A stretch of DNA of 17,133 nt from Methylomonas sp. (GCA_026990815.1 JALXCS010000212.1:1-17133), one strand, 5' to 3'. Counted from the stretch's first letter, positions 7,568 to 15,394 are shown. A program made the numbers and translations. Notes: generated by a model from the letters alone, not told the origin.

Positions 7568-9938
7568 AGACTCAGGCGCACCGCTTTCTGCCGATGAACT
7601 GGAAAAAATGAACGCCTATTGGCGGGCGGCTAACTATCTGTCCGTAGGACAAATCTATCTACTGGATAATCCCTTATTGAAACAACCACTGCAATTGGAG
7701 CATGTCAAACCCCGATTATTAGGCCATTGGGGCACCACACCTGGATTGAACTTCATTTATGTTCATTTCAACCGGGTTATCAAACAACGCGATCTGAATG
7801 TTATTTATATTACTGGGCCAGGACATGGCGGACCAGGGTTGGTGGCTAACACCTATTTAGAAGGTACGTACAGCGAAATTTATCCCAATGTTTCTCAGGA
7901 CGAAACAGGCATGAAACGCTTATTCAAACAGTTTTCTTTCCCCGGCGGTATTCCTAGCCATGTTGCTCCGGAAACCCCTGGGTCAATCAATGAAGGCGGT
8001 GAACTGGGTTATTCTTTAGCTCACGCCTATGGTGCTGTTTTCGATAATCCCGACTTAATTACCTGCTGTGTCGTCGGCGATGGTGAAGCTGAAACCGGTC
8101 CTCTGGCAACCAGCTGGCACGGTAATAAATTTTTGAATCCTGAACGCGATGGTGTGGTACTTCCTATTTTGCATTTGAACGGCTACAAGATTGCTAACCC
8201 AACGGTTTTGGCCCGTATTGATAATGAAGAACTCAATGCCTTGTTTATCGGCTATGGTTACAAACCTTATTTTGTCGAAGGTGATGACCCTGAGAAAGTG
8301 CATCAACAAATGGCGGCAACGTTGGATAAGGTTCTGGATGAAATTTCCTCAATTCAACAACAAGCCCGACAAAATGGCTTCAGTCAACGCCCAGCCTGGC
8401 CGATGATCATTTTCCGCACCCCCAAAGGTTGGACTGGTCCAAAAGAAGTCGATGGCATCCCCATTGAAAATACCTTCCGTTCGCATCAAGTACCATTATC
8501 AGGTTTAGCTGAAAACCCTGAACACCTTAAAATACTTGAACAATGGATGCTCAGTTACCAGCCGAATGAATTATTTGATGAACATGGAAAATTAATCGAA
8601 GAACTCGCCGAACTAGCTCCTAAAGGTGATCACCGCATGGGCGCTAATCCACATGCCAATGGTGGAATTTTACTCAAAGCGCTACGGATGCCCAATTTTC
8701 GTGATTATGCTGTGGATATCAGCAAACCTGCTACAGAAATCGCTGAAGCGACCCGCATTATGGGATATTTTCTCAGAGATATTATGCAAGCCAACATGGA
8801 CAGCAAAAATTTCAGGGTTATGGGCCCCGATGAAACCGCTTCCAATCGGCTTACCGCCTTGTTTGAAGTGACCAATCGGGCATTTACCACAGAAACCATT
8901 GATATTGATGATCATCTTTCGCCGGATGGTCGAGTAATGGAAATCCTCAGTGAACATCAATGCCAGGGTTGGCTAGAAGGCTATTTATTAACTGGACGTC
9001 ATGGCTTGTTCTCTTGCTACGAAGCTTTTATTCATATCGTTGATTCGATGTTTAATCAACATGCCAAATGGCTAAAAGTCACTAAGGATATTCCCTGGCG
9101 CAGGCCCATCGCCTCACTCAATTATTTACTGACCTCCCATGTCTGGCGGCAAGATCATAACGGCTTTAGTCATCAGGACCCAGGGTTTATTGACCATGTC
9201 GTTAATAAAAAGTCCAGTATCATTCAGGTGTATTTACCGCCTGATGCCAATACCCTGTTATGGATAACCGATCATTGTCTGCGAAGTCGTGACAAAGTTA
9301 ATGTGATTGTCGCCGGAAAGCAGCCAGAACTCCAATATTTGTCGATGGATGCCGCTATTAAACACTGTACGGCTGGAATTGGAATTTGGGAATGGGCCAG
9401 TAATGATCAAAATACTGAACCTGATGTTGTAATGGCTTGTGCAGGAGATGTTCCAACTCTGGAAACACTCGCTGCTGTTTCGTTGTTGCGACAGTATTTT
9501 CCCGATTTGAAAGTTCGTATCATCAATATTGTTAATCTGATGACCCTGCAACCCCAAAGTGAGCATCCCGACGGTTTGTCTGACCGAGATTTTGATTCGC
9601 TGTTCACCAAAGACAAACCGATTATTTTCGCTTTTCATGGTTATCCGTGGTTAATACACCGATTGACCTACCGCAGAACTAATCATCATGGCTTGCATGT
9701 CCGTGGCTATAAAGAAGAAGGTACGACAACCACGCCGTTTGACATGGTGGTACTGAATGAACTAGATCGATTTCATCTAGTCATTGATGTTATAGATCGT
9801 GTCGAAAAGCTTAGTTCGGCAGGTGCTCATGTTAAACAAGCCATGCAAAACCAGCTGGTTGAACATAAGGAATATATTACTCATTTTGGTATTGATAAAC
9901 CGGAAATACGCAATTGGGCATGGCCAGAGGAAAAGTGA
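7551..9938 (+). CDS. xfp: Phosphoketolase (xylulose-5-P / fructose-6-P)
   Basis: A thiamine-diphosphate enzyme that cleaves xylulose-5-phosphate (and in many members fructose-6-phosphate) with phosphate. Products are acetyl-phosphate and glyceraldehyde-3-phosphate or erythrose-4-phosphate. I place the start at the ATG at 7551, giving 795 residues, because GGGAG sits just before it; an in-frame ATG at 7512 would deepen the overlap with ackA and has no such site. The substrate loop GPGHGGPG is at 89-96 and the family signature EGGELGY at 148-154. The thiamine-binding motif GDGEAETGPLATSWHGNKF starts at G176, and NGYKIANPTVLARI follows. The length is typical. It is the last gene of the five-gene operon and pairs directly with ackA, the classic bifid-shunt partnership. 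Whether it prefers the pentose or hexose substrate cannot be decided here. Confidence 0.95.
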   Translation: MNDQTEDSGAPLSADELEKMNAYWRAANYLSVGQIYLLDNPLLKQPLQLEHVKPRLLGHWGTTPGLNFIYVHFNRVIKQRDLNVIYITGPGHGGPGLVANTYLEGTYSEIYPNVSQDETGMKRLFKQFSFPGGIPSHVAPETPGSINEGGELGYSLAHAYGAVFDNPDLITCCVVGDGEAETGPLATSWHGNKFLNPERDGVVLPILHLNGYKIANPTVLARIDNEELNALFIGYGYKPYFVEGDDPEKVHQQMAATLDKVLDEISSIQQQARQNGFSQRPAWPMIIFRTPKGWTGPKEVDGIPIENTFRSHQVPLSGLAENPEHLKILEQWMLSYQPNELFDEHGKLIEELAELAPKGDHRMGANPHANGGILLKALRMPNFRDYAVDISKPATEIAEATRIMGYFLRDIMQANMDSKNFRVMGPDETASNRLTALFEVTNRAFTTETIDIDDHLSPDGRVMEILSEHQCQGWLEGYLLTGRHGLFSCYEAFIHIVDSMFNQHAKWLKVTKDIPWRRPIASLNYLLTSHVWRQDHNGFSHQDPGFIDHVVNKKSSIIQVYLPPDANTLLWITDHCLRSRDKVNVIVAGKQPELQYLSMDAAIKHCTAGIGIWEWASNDQNTEPDVVMACAGDVPTLETLAAVSLLRQYFPDLKVRIINIVNLMTLQPQSEHPDGLSDRDFDSLFTKDKPIIFAFHGYPWLIHRLTYRRTNHHGLHVRGYKEEGTTTTPFDMVVLNELDRFHLVIDVIDRVEKLSSAGAHVKQAMQNQLVEHKEYITHFGIDKPEIRNWAWPEEK

Positions 9939-10061
9939 TTGCATTGAATAGATATGAAAAAGATGTGGAAGTGACTTTAGCCGCAACAGGAAAATAATAT
10001 ATTAAGGATAAAGTTCTCCCAAATTAACAACGAATGTTACAAATTGGTTTCTCACAGTGTA

Positions 10062-10211
10062 AGGCAACAGGAAATCAATAACCTACCCATATTGCGCAGG
10101 ATTTTTGTTTCTGCTTGAACTATCTCAAGAGGCGCATAGCAGCGATTGAGATAGTTTAAGCAGGGATAGAAAGACCAGCAATATGGGTGGGTTATTTGTT
10201 TCCAGTTGCCT
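10062..10211. repeat. ~150-bp imperfect palindrome, miniature-element-like
   Basis: The left arm begins AGGCAACAGGAAA and continues through ACCCATATTGC, CTGCTT and AACTATCTCAA. The right arm carries the matching reverse complement and ends GGTTATTTGTTTCCAGTTGCCT read on the plus strand in pieces. The outer arms are interrupted by mismatches, notably at 10092-10110, and the inner 11-bp arm is near perfect. The loop is at about 10129-10145. If the ends are taken as GGCAAC/GTTGCC, the trinucleotide TAA flanks both sides, which would fit a 3-bp target duplication. A partial copy of the left end, GCAACAGGAAA, also occurs at 9983-9993. It has no coding capacity. As RNA it would fold into a long hairpin and could end xfp transcription or shield its 3' end. 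Confidence 0.75.
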
Positions 10212-10231
10212 AAGCCCTATAAATAATCTAG

Positions 10232-10259
10232 CTGTCACTAATGAGTCATCTGTCATTAT
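10232..10259 (+). promoter_or_regulatory. Weak candidate promoter for the second gene set
   Basis: CTGTCA at 10232-10237 and CATTAT at 10254-10259 are 16 bp apart, in a very AT-rich stretch between the palindrome and the small SAP-like gene. Each hexamer matches only four of six consensus bases. A promoter is expected here because the palindrome separates this gene set from xfp, but the exact boxes are uncertain. Confidence 0.22.
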
Positions 10260-10307
10260 ATAAAATAAATCATTGAAGTTTTTTCGATGTCTAATTGGAG
10301 AGGGATT

Positions 10308-10646
10308 ATGTCCATCATAAATGAATCAAATACTACACCCGTTCAAGGTGACATTAGCAAACGACCGGGAGATGAAAAAGAATCACCAGAATCTTTAATT
10401 CATACATTTATACAAAGATGCAATGAAGATGGAGGCTTTACGAAAGCAAATTTGCAAGAGCTAGCACGTGTACTTGACGTTAAAAATTATAAGCTTATCA
10501 ATTCTGAAGTCGAGCTAGTCCGGGCAATTCAAAAAGCAGCACAAGATCGCTCATGTTTTCGATCAGATCATAGTGAACATTGTCTGGATTCAGAATGTCC
10601 ATGGAGAAACGAATGCAAGAAAATAATAGCGGAGTGGTTACGATGA
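10308..10646 (+). CDS. Small SAP-like protein with C-terminal Cys/His cluster
   Basis: A 112-residue cytoplasmic protein of unknown function. I chose the ATG at 10308 because GGAGAGGG lies at 10297-10304; an in-frame ATG at 10287 lacks a ribosome site. Residues 1-30 are polar and likely disordered. Residues ~43-77 (FTKANLQELARVLDV, then LINSEVELVRAIQKA) look like the helix-turn-helix of a SAP or Rho-N-like nucleic-acid-binding domain. The C-terminus has C83, H88, H91, C92, C97 and C103 in the pattern CF...HC-x4-CPWRxxC, which could bind zinc or another metal. Its stop overlaps the start of the phosphotransacetylase-family gene (ATGA), so the two are probably translated together. A nucleic-acid-binding regulator of the carbon and energy genes is a reasonable guess but is not shown by sequence. 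Confidence 0.75.
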   Translation: MSIINESNTTPVQGDISKRPGDEKESPESLIHTFIQRCNEDGGFTKANLQELARVLDVKNYKLINSEVELVRAIQKAAQDRSCFRSDHSEHCLDSECPWRNECKKIIAEWLR

Positions 10647-11566
10647 ATGATACTTATGAACCCTGCCGTCTTCAAGGACTGATAAAACAAGCTCAAGCTC
10701 TTCCTCCAGTTAGCGTAGCCGTTGTCGATGCCGGAGAAGAACATGTCCTCAAAGGCGCATTTGAAGCGACGGATTCTGGATTAATCACGCCTATATTGGT
10801 TGGACAAAAGAAAAAAATTGATAATGTTTGTCAAAAATTGGGTTATTCAAGTAGTCGATTTACCCTTATTGAGACAAATTCAGAACAAGAGGCGGCACAA
10901 AAAGGCATTGAACTGGTACAAGCAGGAGAAGCCCAAGCTCTGGCAAAGGGATGGATACATACTGATGCCTTGATGCGCCCAGTATTAAAAAACCTACGCA
11001 CCGACCGGCGAGTCAGTCATGTTTTTGTTGCTGACTTAGCCACGTATCATAAACTGCTTTTTATCACTGATGCAGCCATTAATATTGAACCCGATCTGTT
11101 AACCAAAGCGGCAATAGTCCAAAATGCCGTTGATCTGGCACAAATACTAGGTGTACAACAACCTAAAGTTGCCGCACTGTCTGCGGTAGAGGTTATAAAA
11201 CCGGCCATCCAGTCAACTTGTGATGCAGCTTGTTTGAGCAAAATGGCTCAAAGAAGACAAATCAAAAATGCCATTATTGACGGACCATTGGCCTTTGACA
11301 ATGCCATTTCCAAACAAGCGGCTGAAATCAAGCAGATAGATAGCGAAGTTTCTGGCGATGCCGACATACTTCTCGCACCTGATTTACCGGCAGGGAATAT
11401 TTTAGCCAAAGACCTGGAATACCTTGCTAATGCGACATTGGCTGGTATCGTCATCGGTGCCCAGGTTCCGGTTATTTTGACTTCCCGATCGGATGGCGCA
11501 ATAGCTCGCATCGCCTCAGCTGCTATTTGTTCACTGGTTAATCAACGTTGGAAAGAAATGATCTAA
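10643..11566 (+). CDS. Phosphate acetyl/butyryltransferase-family enzyme (Pta/Ptb)
   Basis: A 307-residue enzyme of the PTA_PTB fold, expected to interconvert acetyl-phosphate and acetyl-CoA or a related acyl pair. I take the ATG at 10643, which overlaps the upstream stop as ATGA and has GGAG at 10631-10634; an in-frame ATG at 10580 would run deep into the upstream gene. Conserved blocks are AKGWIHTD at 101-108, TDAAIN at 142-147, DGPLAFDN at 213-220, the LLAPDLPAGNILAK region near 243-256, and SRSD at 281-284. Size and motifs fit the short Ptb-like class better than the long E. coli Pta. With phosphoketolase and AckA just upstream, an acetyl-phosphate substrate is the likelier reading, so it would carry acetyl-phosphate into acetyl-CoA. 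Acyl specificity is unproven, hence no symbol. Confidence 0.85.
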   Translation: MNDTYEPCRLQGLIKQAQALPPVSVAVVDAGEEHVLKGAFEATDSGLITPILVGQKKKIDNVCQKLGYSSSRFTLIETNSEQEAAQKGIELVQAGEAQALAKGWIHTDALMRPVLKNLRTDRRVSHVFVADLATYHKLLFITDAAINIEPDLLTKAAIVQNAVDLAQILGVQQPKVAALSAVEVIKPAIQSTCDAACLSKMAQRRQIKNAIIDGPLAFDNAISKQAAEIKQIDSEVSGDADILLAPDLPAGNILAKDLEYLANATLAGIVIGAQVPVILTSRSDGAIARIASAAICSLVNQRWKEMI

Positions 11567-11616
11567 TCCTGCAATATCAAAGATGACAACAGAAGCTTTA
11601 TTAGGAGAAATAACTT

Positions 11617-12321
11617 ATGCCTCGTCTAATTCTCGTTCGCCACGGTCAGTCAATCTGGAATCTTCAGAACCGATTCACAGGTTGGGTCGACGTCTCCCTC
11701 AGCAGACAAGGAATAACTGAAGCTGAACAGGCAGGAGAATTATTGAAGGATGAGCAGTTTGACGTTGCTTTTACTTCGGCTTTACAGCGAGCACAAGACA
11801 CTCTTTATGAAATACTCAAGAAAAATTTAAACTGTCATCAATATGTGCGAGTTCATGAACAAAGCCAAGAATGGTATGAACATTTTACTGCCACTGAAGG
11901 CGACTTATCAGAACTAAAAATATACATGTCCGAGAAACTCAATGAACGCTATTACGGTGATCTTCAAGGGCTGGACAAAGCTCTGGTGGTACAGAAATAT
12001 GGTCATGACCAAGTACATCAATGGAGACGCAGTTACAGTATCCCGCCCCCAAAAGGTGAAAGTTTAGAAATGACGGCAAACCGTGCTCTCCCCTATTACC
12101 GACAAAATATCCTCCCACACCTTGCTGCCGGTGAAACAGTATTGATTACTGCCCATGGAAATTCCCTTCGAGCACTAGTGATGGAAATCGAATCACTTTC
12201 TTCTGAGGAAATTGTGCAAAAAGAAATTCCTACGGGTGTTCCATTAATTTATGAATTTACGAATGAATTACAATTACGAGATTACAGCATGATTAAACCC
12301 CCGGAACGCCATAAAGATTAA
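11617..12321 (+). CDS. gpmA: 2,3-bisphosphoglycerate-dependent phosphoglycerate mutase
   Basis: A 234-residue glycolytic enzyme interconverting 3- and 2-phosphoglycerate. The histidine-phosphatase motif LVRHGQS gives R8 and the phosphorylated H9. R58 is in SALQRAQDT, E110 and R111 are in LNERYYGDLQG, and WRR is at 136-138. The second catalytic histidine is H180 in AHGNSLRAL, and IPTGVPLIYEF follows. Compared with E. coli GpmA there is an extra segment of about 30 residues (~73-104, QEWYEHFTATEGDLSEL). The active-site loop after WRR is short (SIPPPKGESL), lacking the long loop of the E. coli enzyme. AGGAGA precedes the start. It sits 50 nt after the Pta/Ptb-family gene and 84 nt before hppA, probably co-transcribed with both. 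It would serve lower glycolysis or gluconeogenesis at the glyceraldehyde-phosphate exit of phosphoketolase. Confidence 0.92.
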   Translation: MPRLILVRHGQSIWNLQNRFTGWVDVSLSRQGITEAEQAGELLKDEQFDVAFTSALQRAQDTLYEILKKNLNCHQYVRVHEQSQEWYEHFTATEGDLSELKIYMSEKLNERYYGDLQGLDKALVVQKYGHDQVHQWRRSYSIPPPKGESLEMTANRALPYYRQNILPHLAAGETVLITAHGNSLRALVMEIESLSSEEIVQKEIPTGVPLIYEFTNELQLRDYSMIKPPERHKD

Positions 12322-12405
12322 TTTTCATCCTCGGAATAATGTGGCAAGTTCTAGGACAGTCTCAATTTATTTGTTTCTGCGAAACATCAATATGGAGAAC
12401 ACAAA

Positions 12406-14454
12406 ATGACAATATTTGTTGCTTTAGGGTTGATCGCAGCTTTGCTGGGAGGACTATATGCTCTGCTTTGTGCATGGTGGGTCATACGTCAACCGATGGG
12501 ACCATCATCACTCCAAAAACCTTACCTGGCCATTTATGAAGGCGCTGTTGCCTTCATGAAAGTTCAGTATAGCGTCATCACTCTGGTAGCTACAGTCATA
12601 TTTATTGTGCTCTGGTTTACGCCGCATTTTGGCTGGTTAACTGCCGTGGGTTTTGTTATCGGTGGACTCTGTTCTGGTCTTTCTGGAGTCATTGGCATGA
12701 ATATCTCAGTGCGGGCAAATGTGCGCACTGCAGCAGCGGCTCGAATTGGTTTGGCTCCAGCCTTAAAACTATCCTATCGAGCGGGATCAGTATCAGGATT
12801 TCTCGTTGGTAGTTTGGCGCTGGCGGCCTTATGCGGTTTTTATCTATTATTGGGCTACTTGCAAAATTCTGAGTCAGTTGACCTTCGACCCATGCTAGGT
12901 TTAGGTTTTGGTGCTTCCCTTATCAGTATTTTTGCACGTCTTGGAGGTGGAATTTTTACCAAGGCTGCCGATGTAGGCGCTGATCTTGCAGGCAAACTGG
13001 ATCTGGGTATTCCCGAAGATGACCCTCGGAACCCTGCAGTGATTGCTGACAATGTAGGAGATAATGTCGGCGATTGTGCTGGAATGGCGGCAGATGTTTT
13101 TGAAAGCTATGTCGTGACACTGATGGCAGCCATGTTGGTTGCAGGCTGGACAAACCCTGGAGACCTGTTAAGTCAGCAATATCCTCTCGTAATTGGTGCT
13201 ATTGGGTTACTAGCAAGTTTGTTGGGTACGCAAGTGATGAACTGGGCTGGCAATAAATCTCCATTAGCCGCATTATCTGCTGTTATTATTATCAGCTTAG
13301 TCGTATCTGCTATTGGTTTTTTCCTTGTCAGTGTTTATCTGATTCCCGAGAATGCCACACATAATGGAATGGCATTATTTTATACGGCTCTGGTAGGGTT
13401 AGCCGTAGGCTTATGTATGGTCGCCACAACCAATTATTACACCAGTACTCACTACCGTCCTTCCCTCCGTATTGCCGAAGCATCACAGTCAGGCCATGCA
13501 ACCAATATTATTACGGGACTTGCCGTTGGTATGAAATCGACAGTGGCACCAACACTAATAATTGCGATAGGAATTATAGCGGCTTATATGTTGAGCGGTG
13601 TCTATGGAATTGCAATTGCAACGGTTGCATTATTAGCGCTTATGCCTGTTGTCATCTCCATTGATGCCTTTGGTCCCGTTACTGATAATGCCGGCGGTAT
13701 TGTCGAGATGGCTGGTCTTGGAGAAAAAGTTCGAGATGTAACGGACCAACTCGATGCCGTGGGCAATACTACCAAAGCCCTTACTAAAATTTTTGCTGTT
13801 GGCTCTGCCGGATTAGCTGCTTTGGTGTTATTTGTTGCCTTCAAATTGGAGTTTGGAGAAAAAATGAGCAGTCTGAATTTTACTCTTGATGATCCATATG
13901 TACTGGCTGGACTGTTTGTGGGCTCATTACTGCCTTTCGTATTCAGTGGCCTTACTTTTGATGCGGTAGGTAATAGTGCAACTCAATTAGTAAATGAAGT
14001 GCGTCGACAATTTCAAGCAGACCCGAAAATTCAGACGGGTGAGCATAAACCAGACTATTCCACAGCGGTAGAGATGCTAACTCGCGCATCTATTAGAGAC
14101 ATGATTATTCCCGGCTCATTACCGGTTTTGGTGCCATTGATAGTCACTCTACTTTTAATACCTTCAGCACCGAGAGGAAGTGCCGCATTGATGATTGGTG
14201 GAATTCTTATCGGCGCAGTGAGTTCAGGAATGATTTTAGCATTCTTCCTTTGTACTGGCGGGGCCGCTTGGGATAATGCCAAGAAATATATTGAAAGCGG
14301 CAATCTCGGTGGGAAAGGTTCCTCCGCACACCAGGCAGCCATTACCGGCGATACTGTCGGTGACCCCTGCAAGGACACTGCGGGACCAGCAATTAATCCA
14401 ATGCGTAAGGTTTTAAGTCTAATGGCCTTGTTGTTAGTCCCGTCTTTATCGTAA
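12406..14454 (+). CDS. hppA: Membrane-bound pyrophosphatase, predicted K+-independent H+ pump
   Basis: A 682-residue multi-spanning inner-membrane protein that hydrolyses pyrophosphate to pump ions. The catalytic loop DVGADLAGK is at 189-197, followed by IPEDDPRNPAVIADNVGDNVGDCAGMAADVFESY. The C-terminal catalytic block has DNAKKYIE, GGKGS and TGDTVGDPCKDTAGP. At the site that separates K+-dependent from K+-independent members, the sequence reads GNTTKALTK. It has Lys (K457) and Thr (T460) where K+-dependent enzymes have Ala and Gly, so independence from K+ and H+ transport are the best prediction. Automatic names such as 'K+-stimulated sodium pump' would then be wrong. The start is preceded by TGGAGAA. 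Methanotrophs often run pyrophosphate-dependent glycolysis with such pumps, which fits the context. The transported ion is not proven. Confidence 0.93.
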   Translation: MTIFVALGLIAALLGGLYALLCAWWVIRQPMGPSSLQKPYLAIYEGAVAFMKVQYSVITLVATVIFIVLWFTPHFGWLTAVGFVIGGLCSGLSGVIGMNISVRANVRTAAAARIGLAPALKLSYRAGSVSGFLVGSLALAALCGFYLLLGYLQNSESVDLRPMLGLGFGASLISIFARLGGGIFTKAADVGADLAGKLDLGIPEDDPRNPAVIADNVGDNVGDCAGMAADVFESYVVTLMAAMLVAGWTNPGDLLSQQYPLVIGAIGLLASLLGTQVMNWAGNKSPLAALSAVIIISLVVSAIGFFLVSVYLIPENATHNGMALFYTALVGLAVGLCMVATTNYYTSTHYRPSLRIAEASQSGHATNIITGLAVGMKSTVAPTLIIAIGIIAAYMLSGVYGIAIATVALLALMPVVISIDAFGPVTDNAGGIVEMAGLGEKVRDVTDQLDAVGNTTKALTKIFAVGSAGLAALVLFVAFKLEFGEKMSSLNFTLDDPYVLAGLFVGSLLPFVFSGLTFDAVGNSATQLVNEVRRQFQADPKIQTGEHKPDYSTAVEMLTRASIRDMIIPGSLPVLVPLIVTLLLIPSAPRGSAALMIGGILIGAVSSGMILAFFLCTGGAAWDNAKKYIESGNLGGKGSSAHQAAITGDTVGDPCKDTAGPAINPMRKVLSLMALLLVPSLS

Positions 14455-14492
14455 TCTGTAACTTTATTTAGCAATTTAGCGGAGACAGCATC

Positions 14493-14669
14493 ATGATAAC
14501 AATAAATCTAAATCCGGAACAAGCAGAAACATTAAAAGAAACACTGGTTTCCTATCTATCTGATCTGAGAATGGAAATTGCCGATACTGATAAGTTGGAA
14601 TTTCGGCAAATGTTAAAAAAAAGAAAAGCAATACTCGAAAGTATCGTTGGCCAATTGGATGGAGAATGA
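14493..14669 (+). CDS. 58-residue helical protein of unknown function
   Basis: ATG at 14493 follows GCGGAGACAGC (GGAG at 14481-14484), and the frame is open for 58 codons to TGA at 14667-14669. The protein starts MITINLNPEQAETLKE and is rich in Leu, Glu and Lys. It shows an SYLSDLRMEIADTDKLEFR central stretch and then a basic helix (MLKKRKAILESI). The pattern suggests a two-helix hairpin with a turn near ADTD. There are no Cys, signal peptide or membrane segment. It begins 38 nt after hppA, so it is probably the last gene of that transcript. I recall similar short 'LRxEIADTD' proteins in other bacteria but know of no function. Coding is supported by the ribosome site, regular heptad-like composition and operon position. 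Confidence 0.65.
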   Translation: MITINLNPEQAETLKETLVSYLSDLRMEIADTDKLEFRQMLKKRKAILESIVGQLDGE

Positions 14670-14895
14670 TATTTCTAAAATTGAGTTGTGTTTTATGAGA
14701 GTATCTACAGAAGTGAGGACTGGAGACCATAAAATCATTTGCTGCAAATAATGCCACTATCTAATAATAATGATTTTCAGTTCGGGAAATTGTATTTTGC
14801 TATCGATATTTTTTCATTTAATGATCTCTAACTCGCTAAAATTTTACACGTTACCCCAATCGACCTACCTTATTTACTGCTAAATGGAGCTCAGT

Positions 14896-15372
14896 ATGTT
14901 TTACCGGTTTTCCTTACTTATTCTTTGTTTTATATTTTCAACAATACTGGCGTTCGGCAAAGAAGTTGAAATCGTAAAATTTGATTCATTACCAGATGCA
15001 GTGCAAAAAACCGCATTGTCGTTCTTCAATGCAAAAAACATTACCCAAATCACAAAAATCAGCGATGAAGGACATATTAGATTCAAGTTGGAATCTAACA
15101 AGACATTCAATAAGAAAAATTTTATTGCCAAAGAGGTTGTTCTTGCCAATAACGGAAAAATAATTAAACTGACGCGAGAAGTCCCTTACTTTGCCTTATC
15201 CTCTGATTTAATGAATGAAGTCGAAAAACATTTTCCTGATACCAAAGTCAATCAAGTTGAATCGGTTCAATATCATTATTTTGATATTTCTGGTGAATTG
15301 AATGGCCAAAAAACACAATTCAGAATGTATGAGGATGGATCAATCACTCAAACTCAGCAGGAACAAAACTAG
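14896..15372 (+). CDS. Secreted PepSY-like protein, two tandem domains
   Basis: A 158-residue predicted periplasmic protein. I chose ATG 14896 because GGAG lies at 14886-14889; the in-frame ATG at 14884 overlaps that site. Residues 1-20 form a signal peptide (FYRF, then a Leu/Ile/Phe-rich core, likely cut after AFG). Residues ~26-80 resemble a PepSY-like / beta-lactamase-inhibitor-like unit: SLPDAVQKTALSFF, then ITKISDEGHIRFKLE and VVLANNGKIIKL. A second, weaker unit follows at ~90-150 (LMNEVEKHFPDTKVNQVES, then YHYFDISGELNGQ and FRMYEDGSI). Such domains usually bind or inhibit partner proteins outside the cytoplasm. It stands alone, 226 nt after the 58-aa gene, without a clear operon partner. 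The fold call is from pattern only, and the partner is unknown. Confidence 0.7.
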   Translation: MFYRFSLLILCFIFSTILAFGKEVEIVKFDSLPDAVQKTALSFFNAKNITQITKISDEGHIRFKLESNKTFNKKNFIAKEVVLANNGKIIKLTREVPYFALSSDLMNEVEKHFPDTKVNQVESVQYHYFDISGELNGQKTQFRMYEDGSITQTQQEQN

Positions 15373-15394
15373 TACTCCAACAACTTTGATTTGA

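Noticed and set aside
9935..9997. Short GTG-initiated frame overlapping the xfp stop
   Set aside because: It encodes only about 20 residues with no motif or ribosome site; a remnant gene cannot be supported.
10580..10642. Earlier in-frame ATG for the Pta/Ptb-family gene at 10580
   Set aside because: The extra 21 residues lie inside the Cys-rich region of the upstream gene; the ATGA start at 10643 has GGAG before it.
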